A stretch of 61,535 nucleotides of DNA from Alphaproteobacteria bacterium (GCA_021296255.1 JAGWAU010000024.1:1-61535), one strand, 5' to 3'. Shown: positions 1 to 9,359, counted from the first letter of the stretch. Numbers and translations: made by a program. Notes: a model not told the origin generated them from the letters alone.

Positions 1-364
1 GTCATAAAGTGAACAGTATTGCGTTAAGGCGAGGCCAAGATCAACGGTTCCGGGGCCGCCCTGCCGAAGTCCGGACGAGGTTCGGCTTCTCTAGGCGAGC
101 GGTTCCTCGACGAGGGGCATCTCCTTCGCATTCAGGTTGATCGCAGGGAATTCGGGCCGGTGCTCATCACCGAGGCGAGTGTCGGCCTGGGACCGGCTCA
201 TAGTCCAGGCCCGACTCATAGCCCAGGCCGAACCCCCGGCGCGGCGGTGATGCACCGCTCAGGACGCTCATCTGCTGTCTGCTGTAGCGGGTCTCAACCC
301 CGTCGAGCCGCCTTTCACAATTGAGTTCATCGCAGTACCTTCGTCGACGCGGCAAGGGACGCGG
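1..364. other. Left-end non-coding stretch with a possible gene remnant
   Basis: I see no complete gene here. On the minus strand a short open frame runs from an ATG at 201 to a TAG at 91 (36 codons), and its product, ending in VEEPLA, has ordinary codon choice and could be the tail of a decayed or frameshifted gene. In another minus frame a small tandem duplication (about 199-235) encodes two copies of a G-L-x-Y-E unit. Neither has a recognisable family. The last 20 bases hold the AAGGGACG ribosome-binding site of the Rieske oxygenase gene that follows. Confidence 0.3.
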
Positions 365-1696
365 ATGGTCGAGCGGAAGCGGTTGAAGATGATGAGCGCC
401 GAACGGAATGAGTTGATCACCCGGACCGGCCCGGAGAGCGCCGCCGGGGCGGTGCTTCGCCGCTATTGGCAGCCGGTCGCCTTGACCGAGGAACTGGAGA
501 GTGAACGGCCTCTACGCGCGGTCCGTTTGCTCGGCGAGGACCTGGTGCTGTACCGGGACGAGGATGGCCGCCATGGCTTGCTGGGCCGGCACTGCAGCCA
601 CCGAGGGGCTGACCTCGCGTACGGTCGGCTGGAGGACGGAGGCCTTCGCTGCGCCTTCCACGGATGGTTGTTCGATGCCGCGGGCACGTGCCTCGAACAG
701 CCCGCCGAGCCGGAAGGCAGCACGCTCTGCGATCGCATCCGGCACAAGGCGTATCCCTGCGTGGAGAAGAACGGCGTGATCTTCGCGTTCCTCGGCGCTG
801 GAGATCCTCCCCCATTTGCCGGACTGGACTGTTTTTCCGCACCTGATGCCTACACGTTCGCCTTCAAGGGTCTCGTCGATTGCAACTGGCTCCAGTTGCT
901 GGAGGTCGGGATCGATCCGGCGCACGCGTCGTTTCTGCACCGCTTTGAAGAGGACGAGGAGGCGGAGAAGGGATATGGGCTCCAGTTCCGGGACGATGTG
1001 GCCGATAGCGGACTCGAGATGACGCGGGTCATGCGGCAGTCGTGCAGGCCGGAGATCCACGTCGACGAGACGGACTACGGGTTACGCCTCATCACCCTTC
1101 GCGATCTCGACGACCGGGGCCTGCACGTGCGGGTCACGAATCTTCTGTTTCCGAACGCGATCGCCATTCCCATGAGCGACGAGATGACAATCACGCAGTG
1201 GCACGTGCCTTTGGACGACATGACATCCTACTGGTATGCGATATTCACGAGTTTCGGGGACCGGGTGGACAAGCGACGCATGCGGGAGCAGCGGTTGGAA
1301 CTCTATGAATTGCCCGACTACCGGCCCCGCGTCAACAGATCCAACAACTATGGATACGACCCGGTGGAGCAGGCCACAAGCACATTCACGGGCATGGGGT
1401 ACGACATCAACGTCCACGACCAGTGGGCCTGCGAGTCGATGGGGGCGATTCAAGACCGGACGCAGGAGAATCTTGGAGCGACCGACGTCGCTATCGCGGC
1501 CTATCGGCGGATGCTGCGCGAAGCCATCGACGCGGCACGGAAGGGTTCCGGCGCCCTGCCCATGGCGGGGACCGGCGACGATCTGGCAGTCGTCAATCCG
1601 GTGACGATCGACGCCGTGGCTCCGCGAGACCACTGGGAAGGCAGCTGGGAGGCGCGGGACCGGGCCCGCCGGGATCGATGCGTCTGGGCCAGTTAG
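365..1696 (+). CDS. Rieske non-heme iron oxygenase, large subunit (phthalate 4,5-dioxygenase-like)
   Basis: Predicted terminal oxygenase that hydroxylates or demethylates an aromatic or amine-type substrate, fed by a reductase not present nearby. The Rieske [2Fe-2S] site is complete: C77-x-H79 and C96-x2-H99. The C-terminal catalytic domain carries D184-x2-H187-x4-H192, the usual mononuclear-iron and bridging-Asp motif. At 443 residues it has the length of single-component alpha-type oxygenases of the phthalate family. The ATG at 365 has AAGGGACG just upstream; the tandem ATGs at 389/392 would give the more usual short N-terminus and cannot be excluded. It is followed by a glutamine-synthetase-like gene on the same strand, with a long inverted repeat between. 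Substrate unknown. Confidence 0.88.
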   Translation: MVERKRLKMMSAERNELITRTGPESAAGAVLRRYWQPVALTEELESERPLRAVRLLGEDLVLYRDEDGRHGLLGRHCSHRGADLAYGRLEDGGLRCAFHGWLFDAAGTCLEQPAEPEGSTLCDRIRHKAYPCVEKNGVIFAFLGAGDPPPFAGLDCFSAPDAYTFAFKGLVDCNWLQLLEVGIDPAHASFLHRFEEDEEAEKGYGLQFRDDVADSGLEMTRVMRQSCRPEIHVDETDYGLRLITLRDLDDRGLHVRVTNLLFPNAIAIPMSDEMTITQWHVPLDDMTSYWYAIFTSFGDRVDKRRMREQRLELYELPDYRPRVNRSNNYGYDPVEQATSTFTGMGYDINVHDQWACESMGAIQDRTQENLGATDVAIAAYRRMLREAIDAARKGSGALPMAGTGDDLAVVNPVTIDAVAPRDHWEGSWEARDRARRDRCVWAS

Positions 1697-1697
1697 A

Positions 1698-1724
1698 GGC
1701 GGTTCAAGCTCAGCTTGAACCGCC
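1698..1724 (+). repeat. Perfect 13-bp inverted repeat after the Rieske oxygenase gene
   Basis: Two 13-nt arms (1698-1710 and 1712-1724) are perfectly complementary around a single C, starting one base after the TAG stop. The RNA would form a stem of 11-12 bp with a tight loop. No T-run follows, so it is more likely an mRNA 3' stabiliser or processing structure, or a weak terminator between the oxygenase and the ligase gene, than a strong Rho-independent terminator. Confidence 0.6.
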
Positions 1725-1773
1725 ATAGCCGTCTTGCAGCACTGATTTTCTGAACACCGGCATCGAGGTAGGA

Positions 1774-3240
1774 ATGGCCAATCCCAAGGGAAGCATGGGA
1801 CGCGCCGACTTCATCGGTCGCCACGGGCTGTGGCGCGATGAACAGGCGGACGCGGCGCGGCGGGTCAGAAGCATCGTCGACGACAAGGCGCTCGAACTGG
1901 TGCGCCTCTCCTTCGCCGATCAACACGGTATCCTGAGGGGCAAGAGCGTCGTGGCGTCCGAGGTCGATCAGGCTTTCTCGGATGGCTGCACCATGACCAC
2001 GACCTTGCTGTTCAAGGACACCTCCCATCGCACCGTTTATTCGGTGTGGGAGCCGGCGGCCGGTATCGGTCGGACGGAGCTGGCAGGGGCCTGTGACTTC
2101 ATCCTGGTTCCGGACCCGGGCACCTTTTGCGTTCTACCCTGGGCCGAACGGACCGGGTGGATGCTGTGTGACATCTATCATCCCGACGGCCGCCCGGTGC
2201 CGTACGCGACACGCCAGATCGGACGCGACGCTGTGTCGCGCCTCGCCGAGGCGGGATTTGACTACTTGTGCGGGCTCGAAGTGGAGTTCCACGTCCTCAA
2301 GCTGGTGGACCCCAAGCTTCGGCCCGGCCAGGCAGGCCAGCCCGGCGAGCCGCCGGAGGTGAGCCTTCTCACCCATGGCTATCAGTACCTGACCGAGTTC
2401 CGGATGGACGAGTTGGAGCCGGTGCTCGAAATCATTCGCCGAGGCATCCTGGAGCTGGGGCTGCCGCTACGTTCCATCGAGGTGGAGTACGGTCCCAGCC
2501 AGTGCGAGTTTACGTTCCAGCCAGCGTTCGGGATCGAGAGCGCCGACAACATGGTGCTGTTCCGCAGCGCCGTAAAACAGATTTGCCGGCGCCACGGCTA
2601 CCATGGCACGTTCATGTGTCGGCCCAAGGTCAAAGACCTGTTCTCAAGCGGCTGGCACCTCCACCAGTCGCTCCGCGACCGGCAGACGAACGGGAACGCC
2701 TTCACGCCGAAGGAGAGGGGTGACGTCCTGTCGCCCACGGGCTGTCGGTACGTCGCCGGCCTGCTTGATCACGCGGCGGCATCCTGTGTCTTCACCACAC
2801 CGACCATCAACGGGTACAAGCGCTACCAACCGTATTCTCTGGCGCCGGAACGAGCGCTTTGGGCTCATGACAACAAGGGCGCCATGGTGCGGGCCCTGGG
2901 CGGCGCAGGCGATCCGGGCTCTCGGATCGAGAACCGGGTCGGCGAGCCGGCAGCCAATCCCTATCTCTATCTCGCCTCGCAGATCCATTCCGGTCTCGAC
3001 GGGATCGAGCGATCGCTTGAGCCGCCGCCCCCGGACGACTCGCCCTATGCGTCCGACGCGCCGCGCCTGCCCGAGAGCCTGATGGAGGCGCTGGCGGCGT
3101 TGCGGGCGAGCGATCTGTTCCGGTCGGCGATGGGGGACGAGTTCGTGGACTACATTCTGACCATCAAGCAGGCGGAAGTATCGCGGTTCCTGTCGGAGGT
3201 CACAGACTGGGAACAGCGCGAATATTTCGAGATTTTCTGA
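1774..3240 (+). CDS. Glutamine synthetase family protein (gamma-glutamyl-amine ligase candidate)
   Basis: ATP-dependent ligase of the glutamine synthetase I fold, 488 residues. Family motifs visible are the metal-binding GLEVEF segment (about residues 166-171), the catalytic SGWHLHQSL segment (family G-x-H-x-H-x-S-L) and a C-terminal SRIENRVGEPAANPYLYLA segment. The N-terminal beta-grasp half (LVRLSFADQHGILRGKSV) is also intact. Relatives of this type that are not the housekeeping enzyme often attach glutamate to an amine, as gamma-glutamylmethylamide synthetase, IpuC or the aniline-pathway ligases do; position next to a Rieske oxygenase fits such a role but does not prove it. ATG at 1774 has GAGGTAGGA immediately upstream. 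Convergent with the AnmK-like gene. Confidence 0.85.
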   Translation: MANPKGSMGRADFIGRHGLWRDEQADAARRVRSIVDDKALELVRLSFADQHGILRGKSVVASEVDQAFSDGCTMTTTLLFKDTSHRTVYSVWEPAAGIGRTELAGACDFILVPDPGTFCVLPWAERTGWMLCDIYHPDGRPVPYATRQIGRDAVSRLAEAGFDYLCGLEVEFHVLKLVDPKLRPGQAGQPGEPPEVSLLTHGYQYLTEFRMDELEPVLEIIRRGILELGLPLRSIEVEYGPSQCEFTFQPAFGIESADNMVLFRSAVKQICRRHGYHGTFMCRPKVKDLFSSGWHLHQSLRDRQTNGNAFTPKERGDVLSPTGCRYVAGLLDHAAASCVFTTPTINGYKRYQPYSLAPERALWAHDNKGAMVRALGGAGDPGSRIENRVGEPAANPYLYLASQIHSGLDGIERSLEPPPPDDSPYASDAPRLPESLMEALAALRASDLFRSAMGDEFVDYILTIKQAEVSRFLSEVTDWEQREYFEIF

Positions 3241-3301
3241 TCGTCGCCCGGCTTCTCTCATCGAGAGCCTAGCCGCCCGCCCGGAGTGATGTCTCCGGCG
3301 A

Positions 3302-4318
3302 TCACGTGACGGCCGGCACGTTTCTCGCCTCTCCCTGAATGGTTTGGTTGCCGATCGCCATCATGGTCAGCACCTCGCGCGCTTGGACGGGAACGCTGAG
3401 ATCGTCCAGCGGGCGGACCGGAATGGGGGCGAGGCGCTCGCGGATGAGGTCGACGAGCGTGGTGTTCGATGCGCCGCCGCCGGCAAGGTAGATCTCGTCG
3501 ATGGCGATGCGCGGCAGGATATGTTCCCGGTAGGCGAAGGCGATGCTGTCCGCCGTGAACGTCGCCGCGGTGGCCAGCAGATCGGCTTCGGAGAGGCCGA
3601 TCTCTCGGCCCCTGTCGGAGAAGCCGCGTGCGTACTCATGCCCGAAGAGCTGGCGGGCGGCCGCCTTGGGGGGACGCTGCCGAATGAAGGGATGATCCAT
3701 GAACTCTGAGAGGAGTTGCCGGTTCGCCGTACCGGCGGCGGCCAGACGACCGTCTTCGTCGAACGCCTGCCTGCCATCGCTGATCCAGCCGACGAAGGCG
3801 TCCATGATCATGTTTCCGGGGCCCGAGTCGAAGGCGAACATGTCGTCTGCGGGCAAAACCGTGGGGTTGGCGATACCCCCGATGTTGTGGAGCGCCCGGC
3901 TCCGCTCTTCGTGGGTGAACAATGCCCAATCGCCGTAGGACACGGTGGGGACACCCAGACCGCCTGCGGCGATGTCGCGTTGCCGGAGGTTCGAGACCGT
4001 GGTCACGCCGGTACGCTCGGCGATCTCCGCGAAGTAGGCGCCGAGCGCATTGTCGGCTTGCGCGATCCGGTCGACGCTGCCCGTGTTCCTGGAAAAGACG
4101 TCAAAGATGCGTTCCTGCATCGGACTCTCGTAGTCGTAATCCTGCCAATCGATGATCTCGAATCTCGTGTCGCGGTCGCTTCCGGAGAATTTCGCGATCA
4201 ACGCGGTGGGACCGTCGGCGGACGTTCCCGAATGCAGGCCGACGATCGTCCGCGTCCCCTTGCGTACGTAGTCGATGAGAGCCTGGAGGTAGCGAGGCAG
4301 GTATTCGTCTGAAGACAC
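3302..4318 (-). CDS. Anhydro-N-acetylmuramic acid kinase-like protein
   Basis: ASKHA-fold kinase of the AnmK family, which opens and phosphorylates 1,6-anhydro-MurNAc during peptidoglycan recycling. Visible motifs are the ATP-binding GLHSGTSADG segment (residues 27-36; family G-x-M-S-G-T-S-x-D-G-x-D) and FDSGPGNMIMDAF in the middle. The motif departs from the norm: Met is His, and the last Asp after DG is Thr. It is 338 residues, slightly short, with about 25 extra residues before the first motif. The start is a GTG at 4318 with a poor ribosome-binding site. It lies 24 bp downstream of a DMT-family exporter gene on the same strand, so the two are probably cotranscribed. A divergent paralog with another sugar substrate is possible. 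Confidence 0.75.
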   Translation of the reverse strand: MSSDEYLPRYLQALIDYVRKGTRTIVGLHSGTSADGPTALIAKFSGSDRDTRFEIIDWQDYDYESPMQERIFDVFSRNTGSVDRIAQADNALGAYFAEIAERTGVTTVSNLRQRDIAAGGLGVPTVSYGDWALFTHEERSRALHNIGGIANPTVLPADDMFAFDSGPGNMIMDAFVGWISDGRQAFDEDGRLAAAGTANRQLLSEFMDHPFIRQRPPKAAARQLFGHEYARGFSDRGREIGLSEADLLATAATFTADSIAFAYREHILPRIAIDEIYLAGGGASNTTLVDLIRERLAPIPVRPLDDLSVPVQAREVLTMMAIGNQTIQGEARNVPAVT

Positions 4319-4342
4319 GATGCGGTGTATCCAATTTGGAGA

Positions 4343-5281
4343 TTACGGACCTGGTTCGGGGCGGCGTTTCGTCGTCGGTTTGGGCATGACGGTGGCGAGG
4401 GCGCCGACGAGCAGTGCGAACGCTAAGGCGTCCAGCGCTGTCATCGCTTCACCGAGCATGACCAGGCCGCCGGCGAACGCCACTCCGGGCACGGCGAGTA
4501 CGGACAGCGACGCCACGATGGCGGGGACTTGCTTGATGAGTACGAAGAACCCCAGAAACCCGATGAGGTTGCATCCGAACGCGACGAAGAGGGCGGAGAG
4601 CAATGCGGTGGAGGACACGGGTCCGAACCGTTCGATCTCGGTAAGCCCCATCAGGCAGAGCGGTATTCCGCCGATCACGAACATCCATCCCGTCAGGACG
4701 AGCGGCGGGACGTGGCCCGAGGCGCTTTTAGCGGCGATGGTTCCACACGCCCATGAGACCGCAGCCGCCAGTCCGATCAGAACGCCCAGGGAGATCCCGC
4801 CTCCGGCCGTCTGTATCCACAACAGGACCATGCCGCCGATCCCCAGCACCAAACCGATCCAGTGGCCGCGGGTGGGCCGTTCTCCCAGCACGGGAATGCC
4901 GATGATGAAGGCCCAGAGCGGCATGGTGTAGATCATGATCGAGGCCTGACCTGCCGCGATGTACAGCGTACTGAAATTCGTCAGCACATGGGTGAGCGTG
5001 ACTGTAAAGAAGCCCGTCAGAACCACGCCTAGGCGGTATTCGCGTGGCACATGGAGCGAGTGGCCGTTGGCGCGGGCGAGTGCCAGCAGGACGAGGCCCG
5101 GCGCAATCCCCGCCAGGCCCCGAAAGGTGAAGATCGGGATCTCGAGCGCTGCTGCCTTCATCGTCGGATAGGACGCACCCCACAACAGGACGATGAAGAC
5201 CAGCAGGATCAGTGCTCGCGCGGACAGGCGCGACGGAGTGGGTTGCCGTGCCTCGGCGGCGGGAGATGTCGACCCGTTCAT
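4343..5281 (-). CDS. DMT/EamA-family inner-membrane transporter
   Basis: Integral membrane protein of 312 residues with about ten hydrophobic segments, arranged as two EamA repeats of five helices each (first repeat roughly residues 20-150, second 165-300). The N-terminal LLWGASYPTMKAA segment and the central PLWAFIIGIPVLGERPTRGHW segment are typical of drug/metabolite exporters of the RhaT/YdcZ type. Substrate cannot be read from the sequence. It heads a probable two-gene minus-strand operon with the AnmK-like kinase. It is divergent from the CoA-transferase gene across 200 bp. Confidence 0.85.
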   Translation of the reverse strand: MNGSTSPAAEARQPTPSRLSARALILLVFIVLLWGASYPTMKAAALEIPIFTFRGLAGIAPGLVLLALARANGHSLHVPREYRLGVVLTGFFTVTLTHVLTNFSTLYIAAGQASIMIYTMPLWAFIIGIPVLGERPTRGHWIGLVLGIGGMVLLWIQTAGGGISLGVLIGLAAAVSWACGTIAAKSASGHVPPLVLTGWMFVIGGIPLCLMGLTEIERFGPVSSTALLSALFVAFGCNLIGFLGFFVLIKQVPAIVASLSVLAVPGVAFAGGLVMLGEAMTALDALAFALLVGALATVMPKPTTKRRPEPGP

Positions 5282-5481
5282 GGGTCGACTCTTTCAGGGG
5301 GGTCCGAACGCCGCAAGCGTGGTGCGGGCTTGATCTACGCGCCGATCAACCGCACTGCCGCGTACCGGCCCAGCCCCGTGGACCAGGCAGGCGGGATCGT
5401 CGGTTCGAACGCAAGGCGGCGGATCGTCTATTCTTCCCGTTCGTATCGATCTCTTTGAATGCCTCTTGCGACGGATTCGCC

Positions 5482-6690
5482 ATGAACGACAGACCCACAG
5501 GGCCCCTTTCCGGCGTTCGCGTCATCGACATCACTACGATCATTCTGGGGCCCTATGCGACCCAGCTGCTTGGAGACCTTGGCGCCGACGTTATCAAGAT
5601 CGAAGCCCCGGGTGCCGGCGATCCCATCCGTCACGCGGGTCCCAAGCGCAACGAGGGCATGGGCGGCATCTTTCTGAACGTGAATCGCAACAAACGGAGT
5701 GTCGTTCTCGATCTGAAGCAGGAAGGGGCGAAGGGAGTCTTGCGCCGCCTCGTCCCGACGGCTGACGTCTTTTTCCACAACATGCGGCCGCAGGCGATCG
5801 GGCGTCTGGGATTCGATTACGAGGCGGTCTCGGACCTGAGGCCGGATATCGTCTATTGCGGCGCGTACGGATACTCCGAAAAAGGTCCGTACGGCGCCAA
5901 GCCGGCCTACGACGATCTGATACAAGGCGCGTCGGGATTGGCGGTGCTCGGCGCGGACTCCGATGGGGCGCCGCGCTACACGCCGACCATTCTGGTGGAC
6001 AAGCTCGTCGGTTTGATGGCGAGCCAAGCCATTCTCGGCGCGCTCTACCATCGGTCTCAAACGGGAGAAGGGCAGAAGGTCGAGGTGCCGATGTTCGAGA
6101 CCATGACGGCTTTCATGCTGGCCGAGCACATCTATGGCCGTGCCTTCGAGCCCCCGATCGAGGGATCGGGATACGCCCGCGTCATATCCCCGCATCGCAG
6201 GCCGGCCAAAGCCAAGGACGGCTACATCTGTATCCTGCCGTACACCGAAGCGCAGTGGTCCGGCTTCTTCGAGATATCGAGGCGCTCGGAATTGGGCTCG
6301 GATCCGAGGTTCAAGGACTATGCGTCGCGCAATAGGAACATCGATGCCTTGTACGAGATGATGGGCGAAGCGATCGCAGAGAAGACCGTCGCAGAGTGGG
6401 CGGCGCTCTGCGACAGGACCCAAATCCCCTGGGCGCCGGTGAATACGTTGGACGACCTGTTCGTGGACGAACATCTCCGGGCGATCGGGTTCTTTCACCG
6501 TTCCACGCATCCGAGCGAGGGCGACACTGTTCTTCCGGAGCCGCCCGTTCAGTTCTCGGCGACACCGGCCTCGATCCACCGGCATGCGCCGCGCCATGGA
6601 GAGCACGGCGCCGAGGTGCTAAAGGAGTTGGGATACATGGAGGACGAGATCGACCAACTGGAGGAATGCGGCGCGCTTCGGGTGCCGTGA
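5482..6690 (+). CDS. Class III CoA-transferase (CaiB/BaiF family)
   Basis: Moves CoA between a donor acyl-CoA and a carboxylic acid by the family III mechanism with an aspartyl-CoA intermediate. The N-terminal part (LSGVRVIDITTIILGPYATQ then LLGDLGADVIKIE) is the family hallmark, and the catalytic Asp is probably the one in LVDKLVGLMAS. 402 residues, normal for the family. I start it at the ATG at 5482, because the family N-terminus begins a few residues later; the frame is open upstream but the extra sequence looks non-coding. Followed after 48 bp by an EthD-like gene, then hyuA-hyuB, so it may act in the same degradation route. Substrate unknown. Confidence 0.9.
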   Translation: MNDRPTGPLSGVRVIDITTIILGPYATQLLGDLGADVIKIEAPGAGDPIRHAGPKRNEGMGGIFLNVNRNKRSVVLDLKQEGAKGVLRRLVPTADVFFHNMRPQAIGRLGFDYEAVSDLRPDIVYCGAYGYSEKGPYGAKPAYDDLIQGASGLAVLGADSDGAPRYTPTILVDKLVGLMASQAILGALYHRSQTGEGQKVEVPMFETMTAFMLAEHIYGRAFEPPIEGSGYARVISPHRRPAKAKDGYICILPYTEAQWSGFFEISRRSELGSDPRFKDYASRNRNIDALYEMMGEAIAEKTVAEWAALCDRTQIPWAPVNTLDDLFVDEHLRAIGFFHRSTHPSEGDTVLPEPPVQFSATPASIHRHAPRHGEHGAEVLKELGYMEDEIDQLEECGALRVP

Positions 6691-6738
6691 TCCCGATCGG
6701 TCATCAATGGAACCAAGGCACGATCAAGGAGAGGACAT

Positions 6739-7056
6739 ATGTCGAAGACGTTGGTCATGGTGATGGTGGAAAAGCCTGAGAGTGTCAGCGACGAAGAATT
6801 CAATCGACTGTACAGCGAAGACCATATCCCGGCACTCCTGAGCGTTCCCGGGGTGCACGGGGCGAAGCGCTACAGGGTGAACAAGGTGGATGGCGATTTG
6901 GACGTGCCAGCGTACTTCGCGTTGTACGAAGTCGACTCCCCGGAGACCCGTGGCTCCGAGGCGTGGCAGAAGGCGGCCAATACGGGAGAGTGGGCGGATA
7001 CCGTTCGCCCACTTATCACGAAACGCATGGCCGTCACGCTCGATCCCATCGATTGA
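6739..7056 (+). CDS. EthD-like dimeric alpha-beta barrel protein
   Basis: Small 105-residue protein of the ferredoxin-like EthD / dimeric alpha-beta barrel type. The segment SEDHIPALLSVPGVHGAKRY carries the D-H-x-P element and the V-P-G-V turn common to EthD-like proteins found with ring-cleaving and decarboxylating genes. It may isomerise or decyclise a labile intermediate, but no reaction can be assigned. AAGGAGAGG lies just upstream of the ATG. It sits 48 bp after the CoA-transferase gene and 209 bp before hyuA; the first spacing suggests cotranscription with the CoA-transferase. Confidence 0.75.
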   Translation: MSKTLVMVMVEKPESVSDEEFNRLYSEDHIPALLSVPGVHGAKRYRVNKVDGDLDVPAYFALYEVDSPETRGSEAWQKAANTGEWADTVRPLITKRMAVTLDPID

Positions 7057-7265
7057 GTTCTCCGGAGCCGACTTTTCGCTGCAACGCCGGTGGGTCCGAA
7101 GCCGTTCGCGGAGGCCGTTGAAGTATCGGATCGTCCCGGAGGAGTTGCCTGCCCGGTAAAGAGCGTTCGGCACGTGCTATCAACTGAGGTCGTTTTGCAG
7201 AGGTGGGCTCGCCGGAATGCGCGTTCGCAGCGGAGGCTCGCGCGTTTCAAGATAACATACCTCTA

Positions 7266-9359
7266 ATGAGCTGGCGCATCGGCGTTGACATCGGCGGCAC
7301 GTTCACTGACGTGGCCGTGCTCGACGAGGTGAGCGGGCGCATCGGTATCGTCAAGACGTCGACCACGCCGCGAGACTTCGTCGCCGGCGTGGTCCACGCG
7401 CTGAAAGCGGCGATGGCGCGCCATGGTGTTCCCGCTTCGGATGTCGTTCTCCTGTCGCACGCGACCACCGTCGTGACCAACGCCATTCTTGAGGAGAAAG
7501 GTGCGAAGACCGCGCTGATCACCACGCGCGGCTTCAGAGATGTTCTCGAGCTGCGCCGTTCGGCTCGCGCGCGTCTCTATGACCGCAATCAGGAGCCGCC
7601 GGCCGTCCTGGTGCCCCGTCACAGGAGATTCGAGATCACCGAGCGCGTCGGCGCGGACGGCGAGGTGGTGATCCCGCTCGAGGAAGATGAGCTCGACGGC
7701 ATCGCCGAGGAGATCGGGAACGAAGGTGTGGAGGCGGTCGCGGTATGCCTGTTGTTCTCGTTTCTCCATGACGATCACGAACGCCGAATCGGTGCGCGGC
7801 TACGGGCCGCATTGCCCGGCGTGCCCGTCTTCCTCTCCTGCGACGTTCTGCCCGAGTTGAAGGAATTCGAGCGTACCAGCACGACCGCCGTCTGCGCCTA
7901 TGTCGGCCCCATCCTCGCGTCGTACGTGGAACGCCTGGAGCAGGCGACTCGGGAGTTGAAACTGCCGCCGCTCCACATCATGGGTTCAAGCGGCGGGTTT
8001 CTGGATGTCACCGAAAGCATGAAGATGCCGGCCATGGCCGTGGAGTCGGGCCCCGCCGCTGGCGTCGTCGCGGCGGCCTTCATCGGCAGGCAGCTCGACG
8101 AGCCGAACCTGATCTCCTTCGACATGGGTGGCACGACCGCCAAGGCGAGCCTCATCCGTGACGGTCGTGTCGAGGTGACGTCGGAGTACGAGGTCGGCGC
8201 TGATGCCAACGTCACCCGTTGGATGCATGGCACCGGTCACCCGATCAAGGTGCCCGTCATCGACCTTGCGGAGGTCAGCGCGGGCGGCGGCAGCATCGCG
8301 TGGATCGATTCGGGCGGTGGCATGCACGTCGGCCCCCGGAGCGCCGGTGCCGAGCCGGGCCCCGTTTGCTACGGGCAGGGCGGGCGGGAGCCTACGGTCA
8401 CCGACTGCGACCTGATCCTCGGGTATCTGAATCCGGAATACTTTCTGGGTGGCGAGCTGATCCTCGACGCGGCGGCGGCCGAAGCTACCTTGCGGGAGAG
8501 AGTCGCCGAACCCCTTGGTCTCTCGCTTCTCGAAGCCGCGGCTGGCGTCGTCGCGGTGGTGGACCACAACATGGCGGAGGCGCTACGCATCGTTTCCGTC
8601 GAACGCGGCCACGATCCGCGCGACTTCAGCCTCGTCGCGTTCGGAGGCGCGGGGCCGGTGCACGCGGTCAGCCTCGCCCGGGAGCTCGACATCCCGAAGG
8701 TCATCGTGCCGCCTATCCCGGGCGGCTTCTCCGCCTTGGGGTTGGTCGCCACCGACCTGCGCCGGGAATACGTCCGTACCTTCTACAAGCGCCTCGACGA
8801 GGTGCCTCCGGATGAGATGTCGGAGGCATTGTCAGCGATGGAGGAGATGGGGCGCGACATGCTGGTCGGTGCCGGCGTACCGGAGGTCAGGCGCAAGCTG
8901 CAACGGGCCGCGGATGTGCGATACACACGGCAGGCTTATGAGCTTACCGTACCGATCGAGGACGGCGATATCGGCGCCGCGCATCTGGCGAAGCTGGCGG
9001 AGGCATTCCACGCCCGCCACCGCACCACCTATGGACACGACAGCCCCAACGAGCCGCTGCAGGTCGTCAATCTACGAGTCAGCGCCATCGGCGTTCTGGA
9101 GAGCCCGGTTCTGAAAGCGGGTGGTCGCGGGAGCGGCGCCATTGACGCCGCCCGGCGCGGGACGCGCCAAGTATACTTCAAGAATGCCGGTACAGTCTCG
9201 TGCGGGATCTTCGATCGAGACCGCCTGCCATGGTGCGGCGATGTACCGGGGCCCGCCATCATCGAGGCGGCGGACACGACAATCGTCGTGCCTCTCGGAT
9301 GGCGGGTGGGGGTCGACCCAAAGGGGTTTCTCATCATGGAGAGAAGCGACGATGGCTGA
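7266..9359 (+). CDS. hyuA: Hydantoinase/oxoprolinase subunit A (N-methylhydantoinase A family)
   Basis: ATP-dependent amidohydrolase or carboxylase subunit of the HyuA/OplA family (697 residues). The N-terminal GVDIGGTFTDVAVLD (residues 6-20) is the phosphate-binding loop of the ASKHA fold, and DMGGTTAKASLI is the second. Relatives include 5-oxoprolinase, N-methylhydantoinase, caprolactamase and acetone/acetophenone carboxylase; sequence reading alone cannot separate them. The ATG at 7266 fits the family N-terminus. Its stop overlaps the hyuB start by 8 bp, so the two subunits are translationally coupled and presumably form one complex. Confidence 0.92.
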   Translation: MSWRIGVDIGGTFTDVAVLDEVSGRIGIVKTSTTPRDFVAGVVHALKAAMARHGVPASDVVLLSHATTVVTNAILEEKGAKTALITTRGFRDVLELRRSARARLYDRNQEPPAVLVPRHRRFEITERVGADGEVVIPLEEDELDGIAEEIGNEGVEAVAVCLLFSFLHDDHERRIGARLRAALPGVPVFLSCDVLPELKEFERTSTTAVCAYVGPILASYVERLEQATRELKLPPLHIMGSSGGFLDVTESMKMPAMAVESGPAAGVVAAAFIGRQLDEPNLISFDMGGTTAKASLIRDGRVEVTSEYEVGADANVTRWMHGTGHPIKVPVIDLAEVSAGGGSIAWIDSGGGMHVGPRSAGAEPGPVCYGQGGREPTVTDCDLILGYLNPEYFLGGELILDAAAAEATLRERVAEPLGLSLLEAAAGVVAVVDHNMAEALRIVSVERGHDPRDFSLVAFGGAGPVHAVSLARELDIPKVIVPPIPGGFSALGLVATDLRREYVRTFYKRLDEVPPDEMSEALSAMEEMGRDMLVGAGVPEVRRKLQRAADVRYTRQAYELTVPIEDGDIGAAHLAKLAEAFHARHRTTYGHDSPNEPLQVVNLRVSAIGVLESPVLKAGGRGSGAIDAARRGTRQVYFKNAGTVSCGIFDRDRLPWCGDVPGPAIIEAADTTIVVPLGWRVGVDPKGFLIMERSDDG

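Noticed and set aside
199..235. Tandem repeat of about 18 bp as a VNTR or regulatory repeat
   Set aside because: Only two imperfect copies, too few to support a function.
167..355. 62-codon minus-strand frame at the left end
   Set aside because: Arg-rich composition, no ribosome-binding site, no family; probably chance in GC-rich DNA.
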